From NCBI GenBank assembly GCA_934047225.1, contig OW204000.1:11488001-11552000 (forward strand): a stretch of 64,000 bases of DNA. Direction: 5' to 3'. The stretch is from Ypsolopha sequella. Taxonomy: Eukaryota > Arthropoda > Insecta > Lepidoptera > Ypsolophidae. Shown here piece by piece: positions 20,931 to 32,142 of this stretch; positions within the stretch are counted from its first letter, which is position 1; every line of letters begins with the position of its first letter. The position numbers were made by a program, and so were the translations under genes. The notes below the pieces were generated by a model, which worked only from the letters and a program-made list of their open reading frames with translations, did no database searches and was not told the DNA's origin.

Positions 20931-22239
20931 TGATAATTAAAAAATAAATTAATAATAAAAAGTATTTATAAGCCAATGTCTCTTACATTACCGGAACCCG
21001 TTTATTAAATCTGTATACCTGACTTTCTTTATTAAATGACGAGGTCTTAGAATCTAGTATGTTCTTATTTTGAAGAGACATGATTCGGCACTTAATAACA
21101 TCAATACCTAGTATTAAATTTCAAGTCATAGGATCAGTAGGATTTCAATAACATGCTTTAGTACTGCACAAAGCCTAAAAGATCGATGTGGCTAGACTCA
21201 TACGTCACAAAATGTCCACGAATTAATGGGCGATATCGAATGCTAGTAACTTTCATTTGCGCTTGCTGGCAGTTCAAGCTTTTAAAGAGGGGTTGGATTG
21301 TTTATTTGTATGTATTTATGTATGTATGTTTGTACCTGTGTCTCATGTATCAAGTGTCTGATTCTTATCAGATCTTAGATATCATACTTGGTCGCAGAAA
21401 AGGCTGAGCAGAAATGATCAAACTGGACTAAGTTGGGGTGAAAATTGTTATTTTGACATAATTCATTATTTATTCCGGTCCCAGTTGAATAAGGCTACAT
21501 TCGTTGTGTGAGGCCAAAATTTGAGCTCAGTTTAGAAAGAAGGCCGGTGTAATTTTGCTTCTACGTAGGCATATTTTGAAATTAATTATACTATTAAGTC
21601 TACTAATATTCTATTGATTCAAAGTTGTCCGAAATAAAATATTTTTTTCATTTTATTTACTACCCACCTCCAAATTCACAATAAACATATGAAACACAGA
21701 TTTCCATTTACTGCAATAATGACACAACTTCATTCATTTTTCCCCAGTTATCAATTGAGACAAAACTATACTAAAATAAAATTATATGCTTATACATTTC
21801 ATATTTCTAGTTAAGGTTATAAAAGTTAACATTTTGGGGGGCTTTTAAATTTTTTAATTTGCTTTTACGTGTATATTCGATTTCAGCACTTGCAATATTA
21901 CAGGACAATAAGAACTGTTGTTCAAATTATGTCATCAAATAAAGACTGCTATTTCCAAAACAAAGGCAGGACCTGCATATTTATATTTACTAAATTAAAA
22001 ATTATTTTGAGACAAGAACTTATTTATTTTTAAAATATAAATTGATCAATTTCACCACATTGAAGATCAAAATTAAATAATAATGGTGTATACATTTTTA
22101 CACTTGCTAGTTACATTTCATGAAATACACAGAAAAGAAGCACCCCTATTTCTTTTTAAATATTTAATAAGAGCAGTTCTTTTTACAACCTTTATATCTC
22201 AGTCAAGCCTGTATCAAATGTTCTATCTATCTTATACAA
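20931..22239. other. AT-rich intergenic DNA
   Basis: No coding signal recognised. There is a degenerate (TGTA)n-like stretch at 21305-21340. The 73-codon ORF at 21186-21407 looks like dispersed repeat sequence. Confidence 0.45.
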
Positions 22240-22641
22240 CAGGGGTCGGCAACTGGCGGCCCCCGGGCCGCATGCGGCCCGTGAACCTCTTCGGTGCAGC
22301 CCGCTAGGTTCTCAACGGCTGCATGAGAACTATGTTTTATTTGTGGGAGCAGACATTTTCCATTCTAAAGTATCGAAAAAGCAAGTCTTGTTCTCGGTTA
22401 ACGGATGTACATACCTATAGACGCGATACTGCGCACTAAAATGCAAGCGAACATACAAAATCTTGCAAGTCAAATGCAGCCGCAACAATTGCATTAGTTT
22501 TTTACTAATTAATATTGAAATTAATTTAAACTGCAATAAATATGATACGAAACTGACCAATATGCGCTATTTTTTATATGCGGCCCTCGCTGATCTCCTG
22601 GTAACATTTTTAACACACCATAACAAGGTTGCCGACCCCTG
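22240..22641. mobile_element. hAT-type MITE, 402 bp
   Basis: The terminal inverted repeats are CAGGGGTCGGCAAC and its complement GTTGCCGACCCCTG. The flanking octamers ttatacaa (22232-22239) and ctatacaa (22642-22649) match at 7 of 8 positions. An 8-bp duplication and CAGGGGTCGGCAA termini are typical of hAT elements. There is no transposase inside. Confidence 0.9.
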
Positions 22642-22649
22642 CTATACAA

Positions 22650-22800
22650 TACAATACAATATTCTTTATTGCACACCAAAAACAAAGTATATAGACAATT
22701 TAAAAAGTAAGAGTAGGGTACAATTGGCGGTCTTATCACTAAAAAGCGATCTCTTCCAGACAACCTTTAGATGCAGGAAATCTTAAAAGAAAGAAAACAA
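22650..22800 (-). mobile_element. LINE 3' terminus
   Basis: On the minus strand the sequence carries 'tctggaagagatcgcttttt' and ends 'caataaagaatattg' with a TATTG repeat at 22650-22665. This matches the common 3' end of lepidopteran non-LTR elements (recalled). The hAT MITE lies immediately at its tail. Confidence 0.65.
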
Positions 22801-22854
22801 TGTGTAGAGGCGGTGTACAGAATAAAGAGATACAATTATACATAGATATATAAT

Positions 22855-23118
22855 ATACAACGTGTAACAGAAAGGTGTAACCATATTTGAAGAGCTTATT
22901 CAGTCAATGATATAGAACAACTTTTACTACAGAACAAACAAGGTACCTCGAAAAAAAAATTACTGTTTCATGGAAAAATGCAATGCCGCTTGGCCGAAAT
23001 GTATGTAAGGGCATTTTTTTTTGAGATTTCAGGGTTGGCTCCATAGTAAAAGTTGTTCTATACCATTGACTAAATAAGCTCTTCAAATATGGTTACACCT
23101 TTCTGTTATACGTTGTAT
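22855..23118. mobile_element. Foldback MITE, copy 1 of 2
   Basis: The arms begin 'tacaacgtgtaacagaaagg' and end with the inverted 'cctttctgttatacgttgta'. 'gtaaccatatttgaagagct' and 'ttggctccatagtaaaagtt' are also mirrored. It is ~264 bp long. A second copy is at 39483-39750 and an arm fragment at 14706-14756. Confidence 0.85.
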
Positions 23119-24030
23119 ATGTATATATTTAAACATACCTATACATAAACAATATATAAACGAAAATAAATCAGTGTAAATTTAAAAGGAACGGCTAGAA
23201 ATAATAAGAAGAATAATAAAGAAACAATTAAAAATAAACAAAAAAACAAAACAAAATCCTAATTTGCTTATTAGCCATTAAGGCCCTTACTATTGCCAAA
23301 TGAGTACTTTCTAAAGCCTACTCCTCGTTTATGGCCAAACCAAAAATATGAAAAAATGTATTATGAATAATCAACTCTTAGACAACATATGCAACAATTT
23401 TCTTTTTCATACCACCAAAACTTCAACATGATTTTTTTTTTTTACTGAATGGTGTTTTTTGACCTTAAATTCCCTACTGCTCATGAATTGCTTGGCCGAT
23501 TGAATTCATCTATGCTTTGATAAATAGATAAACTTTATAGCTATACACATAACATAAGATTATTCAATCGAGTAATCACGTCCAAGTGAAAAGTATAATT
23601 TTCTCCTATTTCGCTTTATCAAGGACGCAGTGAGCGTCGTAACAGCCACTATGCATTGCGCGCTGATATGAACGTTATTTCAATATCGTTTCCGTTGATA
23701 TTTGTAGTGACAAATATCGAGCTGCTAATTTGGCGATGGTAATCGCCTTAATGAGAACTGAACGACTAATGCTAGAATTACTGTAAGAGCTAGATCCAAA
23801 GGCTTTTCCTTCTGTGGAACAACAGCGTTCTGGTTCGTTTCGTTGCGTCCGTCGGTTGTTTCCTGTTTCAGCTTGTTCCGGTTCCCTCTCCAGCACTTAG
23901 TGCCGTCTGCTGGGAGAACTTGGAAAATAATTCCAAGCAAAGTCGTATGCTTCATTCAGTTTTGCAGCACAGAAAAAAAAATCATTCAAATACAGAAATA
24001 ACGCACATACGTATAAAGATGTGTAAATAT
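23119..24030. other. Intergenic DNA
   Basis: AT-rich to about 23580. 23590-23960 is less AT-rich and holds two overlapping minus-strand ORFs (23675-23896, 23725-23955) with no recognisable motif. This could be a decayed exon or repeat, but nothing supports either. Confidence 0.35.
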
Positions 24031-24427
24031 GTTTTCAATGCACGTGCTCGTAAAGGCCCACTTTTTACGCATCAAAACCGAACAGAAAGTCGATTATTTT
24101 GCCCTAGGGCTTTATTATTATTATTTTTTTTAATTCATTTGCAATGGTTGGCTAACCTGCAGCCTTTCCTATGCACCATAGATGTTATACTTTTTTTTCC
24201 ACTGTTTAACGGCTCTGGATACAATCCTTTTGAGCCAATCATAATTTAAAGTTCACAAGATTGTATTTGTTTTCATTTCCTCACACTATGCATTGAAAAA
24301 CGTAGTATGATACACGGGCGTAAAAGCAATAAATTACTCGGTTACGTTTAAAACACTCGCTACGCTTGTGTTTTAAATCGTCCTCGTAATTTATTCCTTT
24401 TCGCCCTTGTAACATAAACTACTATTT
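24031..24427 (+). repeat. Dispersed ~390-bp repeat, copy A
   Basis: It is shared with 32934-33296 (+), 46011-46402 (-) and 61198-61590 (-). It starts 'tttcaatgca-gtgctcgtaa', holds 'ttgccctagggctttatt' and 'ctgtttaacggctctggata', then 'tatgcattgaaaa', an inverted match to its start. The last ~130 bases form their own inverted pair ('gggcgtaaaagcaataaatt' against 'aatttattccttttcgccc'). The two-part structure suggests one MITE inside or beside another. Confidence 0.85.
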
Positions 24428-24469
24428 TAATATCATAAAGCAATCCTACATGTTATGTTAAATAGGTCA

Positions 24470-24545
24470 TCATACATGTTCACGCCTGTCTCCCAGAGAC
24501 TGCCTACGCAGAGACTATAGATCTCTTTTGCTTCTTCCACATGTC
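24470..24545 (-). repeat. Short LINE-like tail repeat
   Basis: The reverse complement carries 'agtctctgcgtaggcagtct' and 'gggagacaggcgtga', which recur at 33430-33530 and 61735-61810. These look like 3' coding ends of an RTE-type LINE. Confidence 0.4.
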
Positions 24546-24604
24546 ATCCTACTCACCAATAAATCAATTGTCATAACTGGAGGAAGATGCGTTATGCTGA
24601 AAGT

Positions 24605-25172
24605 ACAGTAGAGCCACTGAGTGATGGCGCCTATGAGACGTTTAAATGCCTACAAAGTATCGTAATTATTTATAAGCAAGTGTGAATTAAAAAATGTAAT
24701 ACTTCATTGTTGATAGTGATATACTACTTGTTTCGGTTATTATTTTTCGATTTGAATGTTGCTTTATTGTGCAATAGAATTCGTATAGAAACAACGAATT
24801 AAAAAAAAAAAAGTTTCTCATTTTTTATAGGACGTGTTTGAGGTCGCCAAGTTACGCAATAATATTTAATTAAAAACAAAACAATGACGAAGTTAAACTA
24901 AACGAAAATAAATGATAGTAAAATATTTTTTTCGATTTAGATATTTAAACATCTCTTTGGGGCCCCGGGGCACTACCTACACCGCATAGCCCTCCGATAG
25001 CTGCGCCACTGGTTCTGGCACATTTTCCTTTTGTATCATTATGTTGAATGTTGAATGACGTGTCTAATGTTGAGTAAACTCACCCTTTAATTTTATTTTA
25101 ACCAAAATTTGAAATGTACCCCATCACTTAATGCAGCTGTCATAAGTGCCATCACTCAGTGGCTCTACTTTA
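24605..25172. mobile_element. DNA element with TA target site and ~23-bp TIRs
   Basis: The left end is agtagagccactgagtgatg (24608 on), mirrored at the right end as 'catcactcagtggctctact' (25150-25169). TA lies on both outer sides (24605-24606, 25171-25172). The ~520-bp interior has no transposase. Short TIRs and TA duplications fit a Tc1/mariner-type non-autonomous element, but this is inference. Confidence 0.75.
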
Positions 25173-26257
25173 GCTTAAAAAGCTAAAAGAAGAACTATGT
25201 ACCTGCATAAAAAACACCAAGCGACCATTTTACTCTATCCTTCTTTCTAATAGGTTGGCATTCCATCGAAAAAAACCATTAGCCAAATATGGTTAAGTGG
25301 TAAAAACGTCCATGTTAGCTTTTAAAGTAACATTTCAGACGACCGGCTCTTTAAAAGTGCCTAAGAGAGTAATTGAGCGTATCAGCCGTATAAATTTGCT
25401 ACGTTATTTGCATAAAATTTTACGACACCAAAAGCGGCATTGGTTCATTTCGTAAAGCATTAAAGTGACATGGTAAACTGAGCTTTATATTCAGATATTC
25501 ATGTTTCCTTTTCCTTTGATATTTCCCAAAGGAGACTCTTAGATTAAAATGTATGAGTCACGTGTGGTTAACATCTGTAAGGCTCCTATGATATCAATTT
25601 CGTGTTTGAAAGCATCTTGTAACTGATTTTATGGAAAGATATTAGGTATGTGTATTAAAAATACGCCGCTGTCATCTTTTTTTATGTACTAAGGCTTGAG
25701 TTTATTTTTGTGTACATGAATACATATACCTTCTTGTTTTTACATGTTTTGATGTAAAATTTAGACACGAATTTCGTCAGTAGGATTACGTATTGTTTGA
25801 ATTAGCTTCGAGAGAAACTAAAATGCCATCGTTGCTATTGAATATTCACCAATGCTGTTTGTTGTTATTCTCTACAAATATTAAACAAAGAAAAAATAAA
25901 TGAAATAATTATAAAAGAAAAATAAAACCCGACAAAAAATTTCGATGGACCGGATTAAATTTGAATAAAAATAACAGAGTATTCGAAGAAAGCTTGGACG
26001 CCTATTCTGGGCATTCTGGCACTATTTTTCACTCGCATTGTCAGTCGTTTGACTTTTGTTTACCATATGAAAAATGCCACGCGGTGTTAAGTGGAGTAGC
26101 TAAGCCTCACCAAATAAAAACTGGAATAAAAGGATTACTAACTATAGTTTTTCAATGAAAAAAATCAATACATATCCGTAAAAAGTTCTTTTTACAACAT
26201 CTGCCTTAGCAATTTTTCCGCAGGTGCCAGAATAGGCATCCAGGGCCTGAAGCATAC
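25173..26257. other. Intergenic DNA
   Basis: No gene recognised. A weak inverted pair ('cctattctgg-cattctggc' near 26000 and 'gccagaataggcatccagg' near 26226) frames a 65-codon ORF (25961-26158) without a known domain. Confidence 0.4.
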
Positions 26258-26394
26258 CGTGTTACAACAAAACGGTGTTTAACTTTAGGCAGTGTTTAAA
26301 TCTGTTGCTGTCACTCTTTTACAATATGAAAGAAAAGGTGACAACGACAGATTTAGACATTGTCTAAAGTTAAACATCGTTTTGTAGTAACACT
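26258..26394. mobile_element. Short foldback element (~137 bp)
   Basis: The left arm 'gttacaacaaaacggtgttt' with 'aactttaggcagtg' is mirrored on the right as 'aaacatcgttttgtagtaac'. The arms are nearly the whole element, with only a short centre around 26320-26333. It abuts the next palindrome. Confidence 0.8.
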
Positions 26395-26515
26395 GATAGT
26401 GTTTAATCGCGCGCGACGCCTCTAGTTGAATCACAAGTGCAAGGAGCGTGACGTTCTGTTTAATCGCAAAAACATCGTGTCATGCTCCTCGCACTTGTGA
26501 TTCAGCTAAACACCG
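26395..26515. mobile_element. Palindromic element, copy 1 of 2
   Basis: The left arm 'gtgtttaatcgcgcgcgacg' with 'tagttgaatcacaagtgc' is mirrored by 'gcacttgtgattcagctaaa' on the right; the right arm has lost the GC-rich part. The same element is at 36859-36994 in the opposite orientation, as shown by the centre 'gtttaatcgcaaaaac' reading reversed there. Confidence 0.8.
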
Positions 26516-28077
26516 TGCAGGACGTAACAAAACGCGTGACAAACGAAGTAGCGCGTCATCGTGCTACAGGGGCTGATGTTTTTATCCTAATTCTATTATT
26601 TATTATATTCTAAAGTATTCTATTCTAATTCGCGAATATTAATAATTTATTGCATCAATTTGTAAAATTGAAATTAATAATTTCATATTTAATCTAATTT
26701 GATAGACACATTGTAGTTAAATTTTAAACCTACCTGCAAGGAAGGAATATGTAATGTTTGTGTTATTTGTAAAAAATGGGACAAACTGAAAACCAGCGCT
26801 GTCAGTTGCTTGCAACTAGCAGCATTTGCTGTGTTTGACCCTTTTTGCCACTTTATTTAATTATTTTGTTCTGTGCGTGTGTTTCTTTTTTGTGGCAAAT
26901 AAATACTTTTCACTTTCACTTTCACTTCAACATCACAACCTTTTGGTTTTTTACTATTTAAATTTTCAGACAATCAAGCGTTTGTATTACTTTTCCATTA
27001 CGCCTTCCATCGTAGCCATTATTTAGTTCAACAAAATGCGTAAATACATACAATATACCCAAAATAAGTAGAGAGTCGAGCTATCCTGATAGCAACTGTT
27101 TCCTTTTAAAATAATGGTTCATCGCTTTTTCTAGGCATTTTATTGAGCAGACTTTCAATCATTATTCTGGTAAGAAATTTAATTTTTTCTAAAGGGCACC
27201 ACTTTACCAGCACTTAATGCCTTAAAAGGATTTATTTGACGTATCGTAGTTGGCTCTTAGCATTTCAAGCGCTAGTAAATAGACTAACAGGCGATAATTG
27301 TTATCAATTAAAAGATATGAATCCGTGATAGTTTTTATATTACACCCCGAAAATTCGTAACAGTGGTTTAAAACTTTAAACTTTGTGAAAATTGGCAGCT
27401 AAAATATATTTTTTACCAGCACGTATAAAATATATGATATTGTCTCGTAGATAGATGGTAAAATTAGCTGTCTTGCAGAACAGTTGTTTTGTTAAGACAG
27501 CTGATTTTAGTTGTTTCAAAATAAGCTTCGTTAAGCTGTTTTACAACTTCAGCTGTTATACAAAACACACGCAGGATTGTAAGTAGGTATAACTGATTTG
27601 CGTAATTAAATGCGATGGGTCAACGTTTAGCGGTTTTGGAGAACAGCCTGGGTTCTCAATTTTATGGCTACTTTAGTATCACATAGCTAGATTTATATTT
27701 ATTTAATACATATACCGATCGTCCTAAACTTGTTTTCCCAATCTTCTGATATTCCCAGGGAAACTCGCATAAATGAATTGTTTTTTTTGTCATTCCTGTT
27801 TCTCATATTCCTTTACCTGTACAATGTTCATTGTCCCCGTAATTATCTCAAATTGGTGCATGCTTTTTGCTAAAACAACCCTGAAGTCTGGAAGATTTCA
27901 TTTATTTGATACCCGAATCCTTGGTAGTTGAAATCTATCCCGTTTTGCCCTACTTTCCTTTGAAAAATAAAACACTTTAATAGGACAGGCTGGACAGGAT
28001 ATAGAATATATTGGTCTACAAAATTGTCAAGTGTACGTAATTCTTGCGCTTCACGGGTTCTTACATGTTGATATTTT
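26516..28077. other. AT-rich intergenic DNA
   Basis: No gene recognised. At 26893-26935 'aaataaatacttttcac' is followed by a (TTTCAC)n tail, which looks like the 3' end of a LINE on the plus strand, but upstream coding sequence is not identifiable. Confidence 0.45.
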
Positions 28078-28192
28078 GGTGAACACCAGGACTTACGCGT
28101 AAAACCTAGGTGTGAACTCTGAAATGAAAGTCACCGTCCATACTTGTTACACCCGCTTTTCACGGACGATTATTACCTACTACGTTTCGGTT
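28078..28192 (-). mobile_element. SINE body fragment
   Basis: The reverse complement includes 'ataatcgtccgtgaaaagcg' and 'ggtgtaacaagtatgga', matching the body of the SINE at 14839-15130. The head is absent. Confidence 0.6.
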
Positions 28193-28783
28193 TTATACTA
28201 ATTTATCTTTCTTAACAATTAACTTTGCATAAATGCAGTTCTTTTGAACCAATTATATTGTCGACGTCCTTTTTTGGGAGCAATTACGTGGGTTTCTTTT
28301 TCTTAAAAGTACTTGAACCAGAAAGGGTTGAAGAATTATCGCTGTTAAAAACGTGCTTTTCACTGGTCCGTTGATTTTACAGCTCTTAGCACTCCACAAA
28401 TTGAATTCCAATGCCTCAGCGCGGGTCCTGATTGCTCTCAACTGAATCAGCTCCATCCTGGGAATCTCGGACTTGACTTGTCGCATCCATTCAGTTTTAT
28501 CTACTGAACTCACTTTTATACATTGAAGTAATTTATTTTGTTACCACCTTATTTACTTGCGATGGGGGTAACTTTCAAATTGTCGTTTCTGGGTTAATTT
28601 ATGACGTTGACAAAATATTCTCCAAGTTTTTGTGTCTAACCTACTTACAATTAGATTTTTTAAAATAGATACTTTTTTAATGCTTACTTTATTCTTTTGA
28701 CAAATACAAATATCTAGGCATGAAGATATATGTTGCTTTTTCGGAGCGTTATTTTTTATTTGAGATAGTAAATAGATTCGACA
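28193..28783. other. Intergenic DNA with an unrecognised minus-strand ORF
   Basis: 28253-28513 (-) is open for 86 codons, with a peptide including VDKTEWMRQVKSEIPRME. It looks moderately protein-like but matches no family I know, and splice sites that would make it an exon are not evident. Confidence 0.25.
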
Positions 28784-28825
28784 GATGACGGCCCCATACT
28801 GCGGGCTGAAATATATTGAGTTTAA
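28784..28825 (+). repeat. Half-copy of the palindrome at 55252-55391
   Basis: 'gatgacggccccatactg' and 'gaaatatattgagt' match the right arm of the 55252-55391 palindrome. The other arm is missing here. Confidence 0.65.
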
Positions 28826-29204
28826 ATACTTATCTAGTAATTATATACAACAAAAGGTGAAGCTTCCTAAATTTCAAGAGTTTTTGCATAAATATTTTGA
28901 GTCACCTATATACTTGGTCATATATTATATGCATGTGTTTTTCCAGACCTTTAATGTCTTTGGGTTGCATAGCCCGTTACCAAAGTAATTGGTTATATAT
29001 TATCTCTCGATAGATTTAATTTTAGAAAATTAAACGGTGACGACGTTGTGAGCTCATAAAGAACAATTGGAACAATTAAAATAAAGTGCATCCACAATTC
29101 CACCTCCATCGACGAAGCAGCCGACGCTCAGCATACGAGCCGCGTGCGCAGCTAGCCGATCGGCGGCGCGCCGCGGCGGTTACCAGTGTCCGTTTGACCA
29201 CGAC

Positions 29205-29886
29205 CATAGATAAATAAAGGAAGGATAGATTGCTCACTCCATACATTAGAACAAAGCCCGCGTAAAACTTACTATTTTCGCCGGTACCTAGTAGTTCGAC
29301 TTATTATTTTTGATGTCGCTACTATACTAGATAAATTGTGAAATACCTAGTGCCATCTATCGAACAGTTTATGAAACGAAATTCGATGTGTGTGTGTGTG
29401 TGTGTCAACAATACTGCGCCCACAAAAACAAAAATCTGAGGATAAATCGCTCAACCGTGCATGACAGTTGAGTCAAAGAGTAAAGTTATATACCGGTATG
29501 TATGAGTAGTGTGTGTTAGGTAAATAAAGCGTATTTAAATGCACATATTTTGTTTAATTGATCGTTGTGCGCCATCTACCGGAATCCAGAATAACCATCT
29601 GCACGCTTAGTTAGATTGCCAGCTTACCACCGAAAGTTTAATGAAAAAAATGTTAAAAACACCTGATTAAGAATTCACTATTTTCTGATACGATGTTATG
29701 AACATTTTGTGTTTTTATTCATAAAATAAATAAATATGATGAACTAGAACAGTAAAATGCTATATTTCGTCGATTTCAGACAAATTTTATTTCCAGCGAG
29801 ACAAGTAACGCCATCTAGCAACGTTATTTTTAGTATTGCGAACAGTATAAGGAGATAGCAATATGTCCTTCCTTTATTTATCTATG
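29205..29886. mobile_element. 682-bp DNA element nested in the left arm
   Basis: Its TIRs are catagataaataaaggaagg and the inverse at 29867-29886. The flanks ccacgac (29198-29204) and ccacaac (29887-29893) match at 6 of 7 positions and look like a target duplication. The uninterrupted right arm of the host element (gacaacgacggtg) shows what the empty site would look like. The interior has 'gccatcta' motifs and a (GT)n tract at about 29389-29404, but no ORF of note. Confidence 0.8.
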
Positions 29887-30106
29887 CCACAACGGTGAAC
29901 ACCGCGTCGTCGTATTAAGAACGACACTCGCCTTGACAATGAATAAGAATAAGAATTATTTATTTGTATTCTAATTCAAACACATACAAAATATATAATT
30001 TAAATAAAAAAATAGGTGGAAAACAAAATGGTCAGGACTCAGCAGGGTCTTACTTGTGAATACACATCAAGTAGGAGTTGATTTTTAGTGCTGGCCAGAT
30101 AAATAT

Positions 30107-30273
30107 TAAAGCCAATTCTGAAGGCTTTCATTTTAGTTTTAGTGCTGTCAAAGCTTAAAATTTTCCAAAGAAATTTAGCTCCTAATCCTAACGCTTAAGG
30201 ACTATTTCGTATCAAAGAAAATTTAGTTTTGACAGCACTAAATCTAAAATTAAAGCCTTCAGAATCGGCTTTA
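30107..30273. mobile_element. 167-bp palindromic MITE, copy 1
   Basis: The ends taaagcc-attctgaaggct and 'agccttcagaatcggcttta' are inverted, with 'tttagtgctgtcaaa' mirrored further in. A second copy of the same length lies at 53468-53634. TA at both tips could be the target duplication. Confidence 0.85.
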
Positions 30274-30928
30274 ATATGGAACAATTATAAAAGTGTAAAT
30301 AATTTCATTAAAATAACATTGGATAACATTGAATATAAAGAATTATTAAATGTATATTCTAAAATTAAAATTGACAATTACCAAACACAAAACAAAAAAT
30401 TATTAAATAAATAAACAATGCAACAAAAAAATCTAAATAGAATTATAACCAATGCAGTAATAAAATTGTATCAGTGAAACGGTTGGCATATAGTCAATAA
30501 CAATCACACGTGAGTGTTAAAGCCGCATGTAATAACAATTTAGTATGTCAGCTCACTCGAGTTTTAGTAATATCATTCTGAATAATTTAGTCGGAACCGA
30601 CTTTCTAGTAAAAGGTTCAGGAATTGACTTTGTTCCATTTTACGTAATAAACTTTCATTCACTATAATACAGCAATAACCAACTAGCTTAATAAACAGAA
30701 ATTTTTATTATCTAATACAAAAATTCCAAGCTTCTCTGTAAATCAATTAGACGACAGACATAAAGCAGATTCCTCAGCAGCTATTTGTTCTAATGCTCGG
30801 CTTCATTAAACCACTTCGTGGGCAGAATGGAAGATCATGTAGTGATGGGTGTTGCTGCACTCAAAAATGTTGTTATCACTTGAAGAAGGCAATTTGTCTA
30901 TATACAATACAAGGTTGCATATAAAAAT

Positions 30929-31118
30929 TATTAGGAGTACGGGACTTACCGTGTTAGGTTTTTATATTTTCCCGAATTTACAAACGACAGGGTAGATCGC
31001 TACGTTTCCTAGCCTGATGTCGTCATCGCTGCACCGACCACTCATCCCACGACCATGGCAGAAAAAATTCAGGAAAATATAAAAACCAAACACGATGAGT
31101 CCCGTACTGCTAATAATG
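30929..31118. repeat. Foldback segment
   Basis: 'ggagtacgggacttaccgtg' and 'tttttatattttccc' on the left are mirrored at 31070-31118 by 'ggaaaatataaaaacc' and 'gatgagtcccgtactgct'. A half-copy is at 54520-54562. A weaker inverted pair (31165-31195 against 31268-31312) follows. Confidence 0.75.
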
Positions 31119-31923
31119 TTTATAGTGACCGTGTATAAAATCTTAGGTTGTATATAGTAAGCGAAACTAAAAACATAGGTAGTATTGTCTATATTAACAA
31201 CTATTTCAGCTGATTTAAATGGTAGGACGTGGAAAAAAGTTGCGAATTTCGCTCACCCCCCATGGAAAAGTTAATTGTTTATATAGACAAGTACTATCTA
31301 AGTTTTGAATTTCACTTACTAATAGTATTTAACCTTATTTATATTGCTAAATAAACTAAGAGTGCTCGAGAAAAAAAGGAAAGCCTTTGAGTTTAGCCTT
31401 ATTCTGTCCTTGTCCATCCGCCAGCGGCACAAATCTCTGGACCATTTCAACTTTGGTATAAAACATAGAAGTGATCAACATCTTATGGGTGGCAAAAATT
31501 TTCCGTTCGACCAAATAAAACCAGAGTTTTGATGATGTTTAAGAATAGAATTTATTATTATTACATATGGCTTGAACACTCACGTGTGATTGTTGGTGAC
31601 TATGCCAACCGTTTCACCGATACAATTTCGTCATTATCAGGGCGAGTATCGTTCTTAGGACGACGACGAGGCGTTCACCGTCGTTGTCAAACGGGCACTG
31701 GCAGCTGCCGATCGGCGAATTTATAATGATAATTCTGCCAGATTTGTTATTATATAAAAATGATCCTAAGGCTATATATCATAGAATAAGGAGTAGTCCT
31801 TTTTCTTTGGGCAATATTCATCACACACACATATGCACACAAAGTTTCACCCCATTTATAAGTGCCTGCCTTAGGTCACTAATCGAAGGTCTGAATTTGA
31901 TCACATTTATTTTCTAATTATTA

Positions 31924-32105
31924 TTAGAGTCCTTTACAAACTTGAAATCAATCAGAAACAAATTTAAAAGCACAAATATTATGAAAAAGTTTCTTGCGAG
32001 AGGATTCGAATCTGCGACCTCCTGCTTACATGACAGGTGCGCTACCGATTGCGCTACTGAGGTTCATATCTGGAACGACGCATTCTTCCACCATACCTGT
32101 ATATC
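31924..32105 (-). mobile_element. tRNA-bearing composite repeat, copy 1
   Basis: The reverse complement of 31998-32068 reads as a tRNA-like head, with A-box region tagcgcaatcggtagcgc and B-box agattcgaatcc. The sequence on its other side, 'ttgaaatcaatcagaaacaa', is shared with the copies at 40660-40920 and 45376-45742. The A-box region resembles elongator tRNA-Met, which is only a suggestion. Confidence 0.7.
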
Positions 32106-32142
32106 GAAATAAAACATTTATTTTCAGTTGCGTGTGTTCATA

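Larger units (their letters stand above)
29152..31720. mobile_element. Composite inverted-repeat element with nested insertions
   Basis: The outer ends are inverted copies: left 'gccgatcggc', 'ccagtgtccgtttgacc' (29155-29204), right 'gcactggcagctgccgatcg' (31694-31713). The match continues inward in pieces: 'aagaacgacactcgcc' (29919-29934) against 31642-31661, and 'gtgaaacggttggcatat' (30475-30492) against 31600-31617. The left arm has been split by two insertions (29205-29886 and ~29935-30455). Inside lie further palindromes at 30929-31118 and 31160-31325. No transposase is visible. Confidence 0.75.

Noticed and set aside
23675..23955. Overlapping minus-strand ORFs as an exon
   Set aside because: Two competing frames, no domain and no convincing splice sites.
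28253..28513. 86-codon minus-strand ORF as a gene or exon
   Set aside because: Peptide is plausible, but no family, splice sites or neighbouring exons could be identified.
31998..32068. tRNA gene on the minus strand (also 40735-40798 and 45487-45556)
   Set aside because: The three copies share repeat flanks and diverge in the anticodon arm, which indicates a dispersed tRNA-derived repeat.
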